Shown: positions 16,238 through 24,756 of the stretch, piece by piece
Layout: each line of letters starts with the position of its first letter
Position numbering within the stretch: position 1 is the stretch's first letter
Origin: Enterovibrio qingdaonensis
GTDB lineage: Bacteria > Pseudomonadota > Gammaproteobacteria > Enterobacterales > Vibrionaceae
Length of the DNA stretch: 64,000 nucleotides
Reading direction: 5' to 3'
Assembly: GCF_028683135.1 (NCBI RefSeq)
Contig: NZ_JAJUBB010000003.1
Coordinates: forward strand, 248,001 to 312,000
Notes under the pieces: model-generated
Told to the model about the DNA's origin: nothing
The model's input: the letters and a program-made list of their open reading frames with translations, nothing else
Database searches by the model: none
Program-made: the position numbers and the translations under genes

Positions 16238-17182
16238 TTACTCACCCAATGCTTTCTCGATGCGATCCAATACCTTCATGGCAATCAACGCTTGATTGAC
16301 ACTGGCATTTGGCTCCCTTCCTTCGCGGATAGCAGCGATAAACTCGCGATCTTGAAGTTCGATACCGTTCATGGATACATCGACCTTGCTGACATCAATC
16401 GGGTTTTCTTTACCGTCAACCAAGTCGTCGTATCTCGCGATGTAAGTGCCATTGTCGCAGATATAACGGAAGAAAGTACCTAGCGGGCCATCATTATTGA
16501 ACGACAACGACAAGGTACACAGCGCGCCAGAGGTGGTTTTCATGCCGATACTCATGTCCATCGCAATACCCAGTTCTGGGTGTTTTGGTCCTTGCATCGC
16601 CATTACATCGACAATCTCTTCGCCCGTTTGATAAGCAAACAGGTCTACCGTGTGGCATGCGTGGTGCCACAACAGATGATCAGTCCAGCTGCGTGGCTGA
16701 CCTAAAGCATTGAGGTTTTTCCGACGGAAGAAGTAGGTCTGAACATCCATTTGTTGAATGTTCAGTTCACCCGCGCGGAACTTCTTGTTCAAGTACTGGT
16801 GGCTTGGGTTGAAACGGCGGGTATGCCCTGCCATGGCAACCAATCCGGTTTCTTCCTGGGCATCACACACAGCTTGTGCATCTGCCAGAGAATCCGCCAT
16901 CGGGATTTCTACCATGACATGCTTGCCCGCTTTCATCACTTCAATGGCTTGTTTGGCGTGAATAGGTGTCGGCGACGTAATAATTGCCGCTTCAACGCCC
17001 GGTTGAGCCAACGCTTCCTGTAAGTCCAGTGTCCAATGCGCGATCCCATATTTTTCAGCCGTTGCCTTGGTGCTGTCTTCGACACCTCCTGCAACCGACA
17101 CCACCTCCACATCATCGATATTCTTCAGCGCATCCAGGTGCTTGTGACCGAAAGCCCCTTCACCCACCATAATGATTTTCAT
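16238..17182 (-). CDS. ligC: 4-carboxy-2-hydroxymuconate-6-semialdehyde dehydrogenase
   Basis: This 314-residue Gfo/Idh/MocA-fold enzyme oxidises the hemiacetal form of the protocatechuate 4,5-cleavage product to 2-pyrone-4,6-dicarboxylate with NAD(P). It has the Rossmann motif VGEGAFGHKHLDAL, then VEIPMADSLADA in place of the usual EKP, and long stretches that read like Sphingobium LigC: MAGHTRRFNPSHQYL, QMDVQTYFFRRKN, RSWTDHLLWHHACHTVDLFA and LSFNNDGPLGTFFRYICDNG. AAGGAA precedes the ATG. It lies 10 bases downstream of ligB, as expected for a coupled pathway step. Identity is secure from these motifs. Confidence 0.95.
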   Translation of the reverse strand: MKIIMVGEGAFGHKHLDALKNIDDVEVVSVAGGVEDSTKATAEKYGIAHWTLDLQEALAQPGVEAAIITSPTPIHAKQAIEVMKAGKHVMVEIPMADSLADAQAVCDAQEETGLVAMAGHTRRFNPSHQYLNKKFRAGELNIQQMDVQTYFFRRKNLNALGQPRSWTDHLLWHHACHTVDLFAYQTGEEIVDVMAMQGPKHPELGIAMDMSIGMKTTSGALCTLSLSFNNDGPLGTFFRYICDNGTYIARYDDLVDGKENPIDVSKVDVSMNGIELQDREFIAAIREGREPNASVNQALIAMKVLDRIEKALGE

Positions 17183-17192
17183 TGTCTATTCC

Positions 17193-18077
17193 TTAACTGT
17201 TTGGCTCTTTTGATATAGCACCTTCCGTGACCCTGTCACTCGCATTCTCTAAAATCGTCAAGCCATAATGCGAGTTTGACACCGGAGCATGGGTGAATCG
17301 GTATACTTCATCCACCTTGTCATCAAGCGCCCCGCGCATCACCAACCACATAATCGCTTCAATGCCTTCTGAACCCGTTTCACGCAGGTATTCAGTGTGG
17401 GAAACTTTCTTCGCGGCATCAGGATCATTGACCATAAGATCGAGCCAGTTACAGTCATACTCGACGTTAATTAGCCCTGCACGCTCACCCTGTAATTGGT
17501 GAGATAAACCACCTGTGCCAAAGATGGCCACTTTGGTGTCGTCGGGGAAACTATCGACCGCTTTGCGAATGGCTTTGCCCAGGTTGTAGCAACGGTTTCC
17601 GGTTGGCTGGGGGTACTGAACCACGTTGACAGCCAGAGGGATCACCTGACAAGGCCACGCCTTCGGTTGACCGTAAACAACGGAAAGTGGGACGGTCAGG
17701 CCATGGTCGACATCCATTTCATTCACAATGGTCATGTCGAACTCATCCAGAATCAGGGATTCCGCTATGTGCCATGCCAGTTGACTATTTCCCTCACAAG
17801 CAGGTACCTGACGGGGACCATAGCCTTCATCTGCAGGGTTAAACTGCGGTGCAACGCCGATGGAGAAAGTCGCAATGGATTCCAGCGAAAATGCCGACGC
17901 GTGATCGTTGTAAACAATCAAGCATACGTCTGGCTTCACCGCTTCCATCCAATCACGCACTGGCTGAATCCCGTTCACGAAACGCTGCCAGTATTCGCCT
18001 ACCATGGTGCCATTATCCATCGCAGCACCTATCGATGGGATATGCGACGTCCCTATTCCGCCAACAATCTTACCCAT
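17193..18077 (-). CDS. ligB: Protocatechuate 4,5-dioxygenase, beta (catalytic) subunit
   Basis: The 294-residue subunit holds the non-haem Fe(II) centre for meta cleavage of protocatechuate. It starts MGKIVGGIGTSHIP, with His12 as first iron ligand; His59 in VYNDHASAF is the second and a Glu in GSEGIEAIMW near residue 240 the third. The catalytic His lies in GTGGLSHQLQGERAG. An open frame extends upstream to 18158, but AAGGAG before the ATG at 18077 and the family N-terminus fix the start. The gene overlaps the end of ligA by 8 bases, so the two subunits are translationally coupled. Gallate could be an alternative substrate of this family. Confidence 0.95.
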   Translation of the reverse strand: MGKIVGGIGTSHIPSIGAAMDNGTMVGEYWQRFVNGIQPVRDWMEAVKPDVCLIVYNDHASAFSLESIATFSIGVAPQFNPADEGYGPRQVPACEGNSQLAWHIAESLILDEFDMTIVNEMDVDHGLTVPLSVVYGQPKAWPCQVIPLAVNVVQYPQPTGNRCYNLGKAIRKAVDSFPDDTKVAIFGTGGLSHQLQGERAGLINVEYDCNWLDLMVNDPDAAKKVSHTEYLRETGSEGIEAIMWLVMRGALDDKVDEVYRFTHAPVSNSHYGLTILENASDRVTEGAISKEPNS

Positions 18078-18507
18078 CGTACTGCTCCTTGTTCTCAGGT
18101 TTGGCGTAATACTCTGCCCATTCCGCTTTGCTGCGGTTGCCTTCAATCGGGCGACCACCGTTCAGCATCATTTGCTTGAAGTCTTCGAACGTCATGCCAT
18201 TACCTGACATGGCAGCACCTGCGTGTTGCATGGTCATGCCGTCGAATATAGCGATCTTGAAGGTGTAGTAGATGTTGCCGCCTAAACGGAGCATGCCTAA
18301 CCAATCGCGTTTTAATACTGCATCGCGCTGCTCTTTCGTCATGGGAAACTTGTCGATATAAGCTTCTTCACTTTCGCGGAATTGATCTCGGTTTTCCGAT
18401 TTATTTAGCGACATACAAAACATGTTGAGGTGATACCCTGCCCTCGATTTCTCACCATCGAAAACATAAGTACCGGGAATATCGTCATAATCTCTGCGCT
18501 CACGCAT
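18070..18507 (-). CDS. ligA: Protocatechuate 4,5-dioxygenase, alpha (small) subunit
   Basis: The 145-residue helical subunit closes over the LigB active site. The family pattern is clear: GTYVFDGEKSRAGYHLNMFCMSL, DWLGMLRLGGNIYYTFKIA and the C-terminal MTFEDFKQMMLNGGRP. Length agrees with LigA of sphingomonads (about 139). The gene sits between ligJ and ligB, ending inside the ligB start. The tail after residue 130 (AEWAEYYAKPENKEQYDG) is slightly longer than usual. Confidence 0.95.
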   Translation of the reverse strand: MRERRDYDDIPGTYVFDGEKSRAGYHLNMFCMSLNKSENRDQFRESEEAYIDKFPMTKEQRDAVLKRDWLGMLRLGGNIYYTFKIAIFDGMTMQHAGAAMSGNGMTFEDFKQMMLNGGRPIEGNRSKAEWAEYYAKPENKEQYDG

Positions 18508-18520
18508 TACTGCTTCCTTC

Positions 18521-19570
18521 TCAGATCAACCCTACTTTTTTCAATCTGGCATCCATGCGAGCAAACACATCTCGGGTGTTGCCGTTGAAGACTTTCGCTT
18601 TGTCTTCAACGTTAAGCTTAGAACCATCGATGTAACGTTTGGTATCGTCAAAGTAATGCCCAGTCATTGGGTCAATGCCACGAACCGCACCAATCATTTC
18701 AGAGGCAAACAGGATGTTTTCAATCGGCACCACTTCCAGCAGCAAATCAATACCTTCCTGATGGTAAACACAGGTATCAAAGTAGATGTTGTTCTCAATG
18801 ATCTCTGTTAGCGATGACAGATTGAACATGTCACACAAACCGCGGAAACGCCCCCAGTGGTAAGGCACTGCGCCGCCGCCATGTGGAATGATGAATTTCA
18901 GGTCAGGGAAGTCTTTAAACAAGGTTTTCGACATCATCAACTGTTGGAATGCCGTGGTGTCTGCCCCCAAGTAATGTGAGCCCGTGGTGTGGAAACAGCG
19001 ATGACAACAGCCACTCACGTGTATCATCGCGGGCACGTTTAACTCACACATTTTTTCATAGATTGGGTAATAGAACTTGTCGTCCAATGGTGGTGCCGTC
19101 CAGTAGCCCCCCGAAGGGTCTGGGCTCAGATTACAGCCGACAAAGCCGAGTTCTTTGACGGTGCGCTCTAGCTCCGCAGCACTTGCAGCCATATCTGCAT
19201 TTGGCGACTGCGGCAATTGCGCCGCGCCAATAAAGTTTTGTGGATACAGTTCAGTAATGCGGTAGATAAGCTCGTTACAGTGTTCTGTCCAATACTTACT
19301 GGTGGTTTGATTACCGATATGGTGCCCCATCCAGCTTGCACGTGGCGAGAATATGGTGACATCTGTGCCGCGTTCATTTTGAAGCTTCAGTTGCGCGCCT
19401 TCCAGACTGTCGCGGATTTGGTCATCCGATATATTTACTATTCCTTTGACATGGTCGAATAAAGGATCAATCGCCAGTTCTTTCTTTTGCTGCTCGCGGT
19501 ACTCACCTAACTCATCCGGTGCTGTGGTGTAGTGTCCGTGACAATCAATGATTAACGGTTCCGTGCTCAT
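18521..19570 (-). CDS. ligJ: 4-oxalomesaconate hydratase, amidohydrolase family
   Basis: The 349-residue enzyme adds water to enol 4-oxalomesaconate to give 4-carboxy-4-hydroxy-2-oxoadipate. It has the zinc-binding N-terminal motif [12 protein letters not shown], then [27 protein letters not shown], the His-rich [28 protein letters not shown], and [15 protein letters not shown] near the C-terminus. These follow Sphingobium LigJ closely and separate it from decarboxylases of the same superfamily. The ATG overlaps the ligK stop by four bases (ATGA), while ligA starts 13 bases after its stop. Confidence 0.94.
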   Translation of the reverse strand: MSTEPLIIDCHGHYTTAPDELGEYREQQKKELAIDPLFDHVKGIVNISDDQIRDSLEGAQLKLQNERGTDVTIFSPRASWMGHHIGNQTTSKYWTEHCNELIYRITELYPQNFIGAAQLPQSPNADMAASAAELERTVKELGFVGCNLSPDPSGGYWTAPPLDDKFYYPIYEKMCELNVPAMIHVSGCCHRCFHTTGSHYLGADTTAFQQLMMSKTLFKDFPDLKFIIPHGGGAVPYHWGRFRGLCDMFNLSSLTEIIENNIYFDTCVYHQEGIDLLLEVVPIENILFASEMIGAVRGIDPMTGHYFDDTKRYIDGSKLNVEDKAKVFNGNTRDVFARMDARLKKVGLI

Positions 19571-20277
19571 TCCAAATCCTCCAGCTTATCCACGTAGAGA
19601 AATCCTGCTTGCTCCAATTTCGGGCGCATGTTGTACATATCCAGACCAAGAATGCCTTGTGCCAGCATGCCGCGTTTTGTTTCTTCGTTTTCCATTCGCA
19701 TTTGCGCAGAAGCCAACACGGGTTCTGCCGTTGCGCGAGGCACAACACACACACCATCATCATCTGCGACAATCACATCTCCAGCATAGATAGGCTGGTC
19801 GCCACAAATCACAGGGACATTAACCGAGCCCAATGTGGCTTTCACCGTCCCCTTGATGGACACAGCTTTAGACCACACCGGGAATTTCATTTCCGTCAGA
19901 TCTTTGGTATCACGCACGCCGGCATCAATGATCAGTCCTTGCACGCCTCTTGCTTGTGCTGAGGTCGCTAGCAAATCCCCGAAATAGCCATCGGTACATG
20001 GCGATGTGGTCGCAATCACCAGTACATCACCTGGCTGGCAAAGCTCGATAGCGACATGCACCATCCAGTTATCACCCGGCTGCGCTAATACAGTGACTGC
20101 ACTGCCCGCGATTTGCGCGCCTTTGTAAATCGGGCGCAGTTCGTGGTTAAGGTTACCCGTGCGTTGTTGTGCTTCATGCACGGTCGCACTGCCACAAGCA
20201 GCGAGGCCTTCAATCACTTGAGCGTCGGCGCGTTCTATGTGTTTTACCGCTACGCCTTGAATGGTTCTCATAGACAT
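19567..20277 (-). CDS. ligK: 4-carboxy-4-hydroxy-2-oxoadipate aldolase, RraA-like fold
   Basis: The 236-residue class II aldolase cleaves 4-carboxy-4-hydroxy-2-oxoadipate into pyruvate and oxaloacetate, the last step of the route. The RraA-like core is visible as [35 protein letters not shown], the [20 protein letters not shown] loop that supplies backbone amides for pyruvate binding, and [11 protein letters not shown] with the Arg-Asp of the metal site. The segment [14 protein letters not shown] is also typical. A C-terminal extension after residue 195 is as in LigK/GalC/ProA and absent from RraA. It is coupled to ligJ by a four-base overlap. Confidence 0.93.
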   Translation of the reverse strand: MSMRTIQGVAVKHIERADAQVIEGLAACGSATVHEAQQRTGNLNHELRPIYKGAQIAGSAVTVLAQPGDNWMVHVAIELCQPGDVLVIATTSPCTDGYFGDLLATSAQARGVQGLIIDAGVRDTKDLTEMKFPVWSKAVSIKGTVKATLGSVNVPVICGDQPIYAGDVIVADDDGVCVVPRATAEPVLASAQMRMENEETKRGMLAQGILGLDMYNMRPKLEQAGFLYVDKLEDLE

Positions 20278-20295
20278 ACTTCTGTCCTTGCGTCT

Positions 20296-21168
20296 TTAGT
20301 CATCAAATCCGTAAAGTCTTGCTGGGTTATCCACCAGAATCTTTTTCTGGGTGGTCTCATCACGTGCAATCAAAGGCACGAGATCCAACAAATCCGCATC
20401 GTTAGGCATGTGTTTTTTGATATTAGGATGCGGATAGTCAGTGCCCCAAAGCACTCGCTCTGGTGCCACTTCCACCAAACCTTGTGCGTAAGGCACTGCA
20501 TCGTAGAAAGGAGGAGCAAGCGCGATACGCTCAGAACCACACACTTTTACCCACCAGCTTTCGCGGCGCATAAACTCCAGCAGGATCTGATATGCCTGTT
20601 GACCGACACCTTCGGAAGTCGGTACACGCCCCATATGGTCAACCACAATGGTCATGTCGATACGGTTAAAGAAGTCTTCATACTTAATGATGTCTTCCGC
20701 ATTCACGTGAATGACCAAGTGCCAGCCGTATTGCTTCACACGCTCGAGCACTCTGGCCATCATTTCCAGGTTTGGCGCACCGCCAAGATGGGTAACAAAG
20801 TTAAAGCGAATACCGCGAACGCCACCTTCATGCAGATCTTGAAAATCGTTGTCGGTAAAGGTGTCATCCGCCATACAAACACCGCGGTAAGCCCCATTAC
20901 TCGAAGCAATCGCATCCATCATGGCGCGGTTATCTCGACCATGGCAGCTCGCCTGTACCAGCACTGCCCGCTCAATACCCAGCGTATCGTGAACACGCTT
21001 TAGCGCATCTTTACCCGCATCTGGCGGCCAGTAGGTCGCGGTTTCCGCATAGGGAAACTGTGCATGAGGACCGAACACATGACAGTGGGCATCACACGAC
21101 TTAGGTGGAGCCACGAAACGCGGCGTGCGCGTGTTGTTATCTGGTGGCATACAGCTTGGTTTGGTCAT
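20296..21168 (-). CDS. ligI: 2-pyrone-4,6-dicarboxylate lactonase
   Basis: The 290-residue amidohydrolase-fold enzyme hydrolyses 2-pyrone-4,6-dicarboxylate to 4-oxalomesaconate. Key stretches are SCDAHCHVFGPHAQFPY at the N-terminus, VQASCHGRDNRAMMDAI, RGIRFNFVTHLGG, TIVVDHMGRVPT and LWGTDYPHPNIKKHMPND, whose Asp corresponds to the general base in LigI. The motif set separates it from other TIM-barrel hydrolases. The gene lies between galD and ligK with short gaps of about 20 bases. Confidence 0.94.
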   Translation of the reverse strand: MTKPSCMPPDNNTRTPRFVAPPKSCDAHCHVFGPHAQFPYAETATYWPPDAGKDALKRVHDTLGIERAVLVQASCHGRDNRAMMDAIASSNGAYRGVCMADDTFTDNDFQDLHEGGVRGIRFNFVTHLGGAPNLEMMARVLERVKQYGWHLVIHVNAEDIIKYEDFFNRIDMTIVVDHMGRVPTSEGVGQQAYQILLEFMRRESWWVKVCGSERIALAPPFYDAVPYAQGLVEVAPERVLWGTDYPHPNIKKHMPNDADLLDLVPLIARDETTQKKILVDNPARLYGFDD

Positions 21169-21188
21169 TCCATGACTCCTGATGTTTT

Positions 21189-22250
21189 TTATGTATTAAT
21201 TGGGACGAAGAGTTCGCCTCTGGCGAGCAGTCTTGCGGTTCTCAGCAGCCCGGCTTTGGTGACATTTCCTTGATCGTCAAATGTCAGTTCCATTGAAAAC
21301 TCTCCGGACGGGTGCTCTACAGAGATGGTCTTCACGTCCCCATCGGGGATCTCGACAATGCCTTCTGCCACGTTTCCGGGCATGGCAGCTGCGGTCGCGA
21401 CAGATACCGCACCGAGAACACCGATTGCGGTGTGGCAGACTCTTGGGATAAAGGTGCGTGAGCAGATGTGCCCACCGTCTACAGGTGGCGAAATAAGGCC
21501 CATCTTAGGAACGACTTTGTCAGTCACATCTCCCAGACCCATTGCCTCACCCGCCTGCAAGCGAATTGATTCAATTCTGGCTTTCAGTGTTTCGTTAGCG
21601 TTAAGTTCATCGGCCGATTCATAGCCAGAAGCACCAAGGTCGGACGCGCGCATCAACACAACTGGCATACCGTTATCAATACAGGTGACCTCAACGCCAT
21701 CGAAGGTATCTTTGATATTTCCGGTAGGAAGCAGGCTGCCTGTTATGGAGCCCGCAATGTTCTTGTAGTTGCAAATAACAGGTGCTGACGTTCCGGGCAC
21801 GCCATCGATAGCCGCGTTACCTTCGTATTGCACTTTTTGATTCGGCGTTTGTACGTCGAGGTCGCAACGGTTGCCGCTGTTCAGCATATTCACGTGTACA
21901 GTCGTCACGCCTTCTTCGGCATCGACCAATCCGTTTTCGATTGCAAATGCGCCAACGCCAGCGAGAATATTCCCACAGTTTGGAGAGGTATCAACGCGGT
22001 TCTCGCCCACCACCACCTGCACAAACAGATAGTCGACATCACAATCAGGCAATGATGATGGAGAGACGACAGCGACCTTACTTGTCAGTGGATGACCGCC
22101 ACCGAGACCGTCTATCTGACGGGCATCACGACCAACAGCATCGAGAATAACCTGATCGCGTAATGCTTCGTTTCTCGGTAGATTAGAGGCCAAAAAATAT
22201 AGCCCTTTAGAACTACCACCGCGCATTTGCATGTAGGGAACTGACAGCAT
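21189..22250 (-). CDS. galD: 4-oxalomesaconate tautomerase, PrpF family
   Basis: This 353-residue protein converts the keto form of 4-oxalomesaconate, made by LigI, into the enol form that LigJ accepts. It has the two-domain diaminopimelate-epimerase-like PrpF fold, with the signatures QMRGGSSKGLYFLASNLP, DGLGGGHPLTSKVAVV, DTSPNCGNILAGVGAFAIE (active-site Cys) and a second-domain SRTFIPRVCHTAIGVLGAVS. Length and motifs fit GalD of Pseudomonas putida. It is the first gene of the operon, starts close to the divergent araC-type gene, and so its upstream region probably carries the operon promoter. Confidence 0.92.
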   Translation of the reverse strand: MLSVPYMQMRGGSSKGLYFLASNLPRNEALRDQVILDAVGRDARQIDGLGGGHPLTSKVAVVSPSSLPDCDVDYLFVQVVVGENRVDTSPNCGNILAGVGAFAIENGLVDAEEGVTTVHVNMLNSGNRCDLDVQTPNQKVQYEGNAAIDGVPGTSAPVICNYKNIAGSITGSLLPTGNIKDTFDGVEVTCIDNGMPVVLMRASDLGASGYESADELNANETLKARIESIRLQAGEAMGLGDVTDKVVPKMGLISPPVDGGHICSRTFIPRVCHTAIGVLGAVSVATAAAMPGNVAEGIVEIPDGDVKTISVEHPSGEFSMELTFDDQGNVTKAGLLRTARLLARGELFVPINT

Positions 22251-22370
22251 CTCTCACCTTCCTTGTGTGCTTTAGGAAACAGCATAGGCATGATATCGCT
22301 CGCAATAAATTCAACTTATTTACATTTTGTTGTACATTTTTAACATCCCACATTCTTGAGGTTGTATTGA
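22251..22370. promoter_or_regulatory. Divergent promoter region between galD and the AraC-type regulator
   Basis: This 120-base region must drive the whole protocatechuate operon leftward and the regulator rightward. It contains a 12-base-spaced direct repeat TACATTTT at 22321-22328 and 22333-22340, a candidate regulator site. The regulator gene has GAGG 12 bases before its ATG. The assignment is inference. Confidence 0.45.
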
Positions 22371-23258
22371 ATGGCTGATATTCCCCACTACTTTCTCTAT
22401 GGTGAAGAGCTTCCTGAAACCGCGCCGGACTACATGCACATTGCGCGTTTAGAGCAATCGCTGCCCAAGCACAATTGGGAAATCCATCCACACCGCCATG
22501 ACAACCTCCACCAGCTGATGATTCTCGAATCTGGCTCCATGCATGCGCATATTCGCGATAAAAGTGCCGAACACCATGGCCGCTGTGTACTTTCCATTCC
22601 CGCCAAGGAAGTCCACGGTTTTGCCCACCAGCCAGGTGTGACAGGGTTTATTGTTTCTGTCAGCCACCCTTTTATGATGAGTCTATTTAACGATGCAGAA
22701 AGACAAGGCCTCGCCCAACTTTTTCGGGAGCCAATGGTCGTGCACTTGGATGACGAAACGGACGAGGGAGAAATCACAAGAATGGGCGAGCGGCTACTCG
22801 AAGAGTTTCATACGCCTAAGATCGGCCAGGCTTCGATCATTGGCGCTTACTTGAAGATTGTGTTTGTGATGCTAGCGCGGCACAGGCAGCGCGGTGACAT
22901 TCAGGAAAGCAGCGATGGCAAAACCGCATTATTTGAACGTTTCGTCCGTTTGGTAGATACCCATGCCACCGAACATTGGCAAGTTAGCCAATATGCTGAG
23001 GCGTTGGGATTGAGTCAGGGGCAACTCAACCGCATCTGCCAACGAGCGGCAGGTCAACAAGCGTTGGCAATTGTTCATGAGCATTTATTGGATGAGGCAA
23101 AACGCTTGCTAGTTTTCACTCAATTGTCTGCCAAAGAGATTGGCTACCAGCTTGGATTCAAAGATCCTGGCTACTTTTCCCGATTTTTTCAGCGACATAC
23201 CGGACAAGCCCCCAAGCAATTCAAAACGCGGGTAACGGAAAGTCAGCGTCAAATTTAA
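22371..23258 (+). CDS. AraC family transcriptional regulator, probable activator of the protocatechuate operon
   Basis: The 295-residue protein has an N-terminal cupin-like sensing domain (HPHRHDNLHQLMILESGSM, with a run of His residues near 42-48, and IPAKEVHGFAHQPG). The C-terminal double helix-turn-helix covers about residues 190-290: WQVSQYAEALGLSQGQLNRICQ, then LSAKEIGYQLGFKDPGYFSRF and FQRHTGQAPKQFK. This layout matches PobR and related regulators that respond to aromatic acids. It is divergent from galD and is the only regulator beside the lig operon, so control by protocatechuate or a relative is likely but not shown. Confidence 0.9.
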   Translation: MADIPHYFLYGEELPETAPDYMHIARLEQSLPKHNWEIHPHRHDNLHQLMILESGSMHAHIRDKSAEHHGRCVLSIPAKEVHGFAHQPGVTGFIVSVSHPFMMSLFNDAERQGLAQLFREPMVVHLDDETDEGEITRMGERLLEEFHTPKIGQASIIGAYLKIVFVMLARHRQRGDIQESSDGKTALFERFVRLVDTHATEHWQVSQYAEALGLSQGQLNRICQRAAGQQALAIVHEHLLDEAKRLLVFTQLSAKEIGYQLGFKDPGYFSRFFQRHTGQAPKQFKTRVTESQRQI

Positions 23259-23578
23259 CATTCGCTATGCGATAAAACTCATTAAAAAGGTTTTTCTAAC
23301 CTTTGCGGGAAAAAGATCTTCTGAATTCACAGACAACTTTCACATCATTCAGATACCGCCTAACTTTCTATTCATCTCATTAAAAATCAATCCAATAGCT
23401 GAATAGCTTCTTGTCGATTTTTTCTTACACCCATCAAGTTATGATGTTTTTCCATCATTTCTGATGATTGATTTGTCTCATTTAAAATACTGTTAACATC
23501 TTGCTAACCAAAAATAACAAGACCAATAATGAAGTGGAATGGAATGCAAACCAACAACACAATGCAGGGGTAATAAGC
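23259..23578. other. Intergenic region between the AraC-type gene and dctP
   Basis: About 320 AT-rich bases. A weak hairpin AAAGGTT/AACCTTT at 23286-23304 may end the regulator transcript. The T-rich DNA at 23400-23500 is probably the dctP promoter, but I cannot point to clear elements. The dctP ribosome site AGGGG lies at the right edge. Confidence 0.45.
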
Positions 23579-24583
23579 ATGAGATCGACAGCACTATTGG
23601 CACGACCAAAACTGAAGCAAGTGTTTACAGCGGCAGCGATGGTCGTTGCAATGGGCGCAACCTCGTTCGCTCACGCGGCAGACACCAAACTGAGAATGTC
23701 TGCTTCAGCGTCGGCGACTGACCAACGCGCAGTTGCGATGACCGAAGTATTCGGTCCAGCCGTTTCCGACTTTGCTGAGTTCGAAGGACACTGGAACAGC
23801 TCACTGTTCAAACAAGGTACTGACCTAGAAGCTATTGCACGTGGCAACTTGGACATGACCATCACATCCGCGCAGGAGCTTGCTGAGTTTATTCCTGCAT
23901 TCTCCATCTTCTCAGCAGGTTACGTTCACCGAGATGCAGAGCACCAGAAGCGCGTATTCGCAGCAGACTTCATGGACGATCTGAAAGAAGAAGCTGAAGA
24001 TCTACTCAACGTGAAACTGTTGAGCGTGATGTATCTCGGCCGCCGCCACGTTAACCTTCGCGAAGATTTTGAAGTAGCAACGCCTGCAGACCTGAAAGGC
24101 GTGAAACTGCGTATGCCAGGTACCGATGCATGGCAGTTTTTGGGTAAAGCACTCGGTGCAAACCCAACGCCAATGGCTTTCGCAGAGGTTTACACCGCGC
24201 TGCAAACTGGCGCGGTTGACGGTCAAGACAACCCGCTACCAACGGATAAAGATGCCAAGTTCTACGAAGTCACCAAACAAATCGTTCTGACCGGTCACCT
24301 GGTTGACCTGAACTACATCGCTATCTCTAAAAAAGTGTGGGATAAGTTCACGCCAGAGCAACAAGCGGTGCTACAAAAAGCCTCTGATGACGCAGCAGAA
24401 TCTGCTCGCCAAAAGCAGCTTGCACTTGAAGCAGAACTGGTTCAGTTCTTCAAAGATCATGGCTTAAAGGTTTACGAACCAAATCTGGAAGCTTTCCAAG
24501 AGACAGTTCAAGGTGCCTACCTAAACTCTGATTATTCTGAGCAATGGCCAGACGGTCTTCTGGAGAAGATCAACGCGCTTTAA
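23579..24583 (+). CDS. dctP: TRAP transporter substrate-binding protein (DctP family), orphan
   Basis: The protein of about 334 residues has a signal peptide (MRSTALLARPKLKQVFTAAA... ending FAHA) and a DctP-type mature domain. Conserved parts are FKQGTDLEAIARGNLDMTIT, the carboxylate-binding Arg in LKGVKLRMPGTDAWQFLGKA, and TALQTGAVDGQDNPLPT. The ATG at 23579 is preferred to the one at 23501 because AGGGG precedes it and only this start gives a normal signal peptide. No permease gene adjoins it; dctQM lies about 16.5 kb to the left on the other strand. The position beside the protocatechuate operon suggests an aromatic or cyclic acid ligand, which is inference. Confidence 0.92.
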   Translation: MRSTALLARPKLKQVFTAAAMVVAMGATSFAHAADTKLRMSASASATDQRAVAMTEVFGPAVSDFAEFEGHWNSSLFKQGTDLEAIARGNLDMTITSAQELAEFIPAFSIFSAGYVHRDAEHQKRVFAADFMDDLKEEAEDLLNVKLLSVMYLGRRHVNLREDFEVATPADLKGVKLRMPGTDAWQFLGKALGANPTPMAFAEVYTALQTGAVDGQDNPLPTDKDAKFYEVTKQIVLTGHLVDLNYIAISKKVWDKFTPEQQAVLQKASDDAAESARQKQLALEAELVQFFKDHGLKVYEPNLEAFQETVQGAYLNSDYSEQWPDGLLEKINAL

Positions 24584-24606
24584 TGTAAACCGACACTAAG
24601 TCAACT

Positions 24607-24637
24607 GGCATCGTGGCAGCAGTATCGCTGCGGTGCC
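24607..24637 (+). terminator. Probable terminator after dctP
   Basis: An imperfect hairpin (GGCA..GCAGC pairing with GCTGC..TGCC) is followed by TCTTCTTC, 24 bases after the dctP stop. The U tract is imperfect. Confidence 0.5.
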
Positions 24638-24756
24638 TCTTCTTCACTTTCCCTACCCAAGTAAAACGAGAGCCGTGGCTGTGCTTTGGGTGCGCTCATC
24701 GTGAGGAAAGTGAACATCACACAATCAGCAATCCCAAGACAGCTCTGAGTACAAAC

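Noticed and set aside
18078-18158. 27-codon extension of ligB
   Set aside because: It overlaps the ligA coding sequence and is unlike LigB; the ATG at 18077 follows AAGGAG and gives His12.
20113-21003. 296-codon plus-strand frame opposite ligK and ligI
   Set aside because: It is antisense to two clearly identified genes, with His-, Arg- and Cys-rich composition typical of a shadow frame.
24613-24756. 48-codon N-terminal extension of the Gfo/Idh/MocA gene at 24757
   Set aside because: The extension is Cys- and Arg-rich, covers the hairpin after dctP, and the Rossmann motif begins directly after the Met at 24757.
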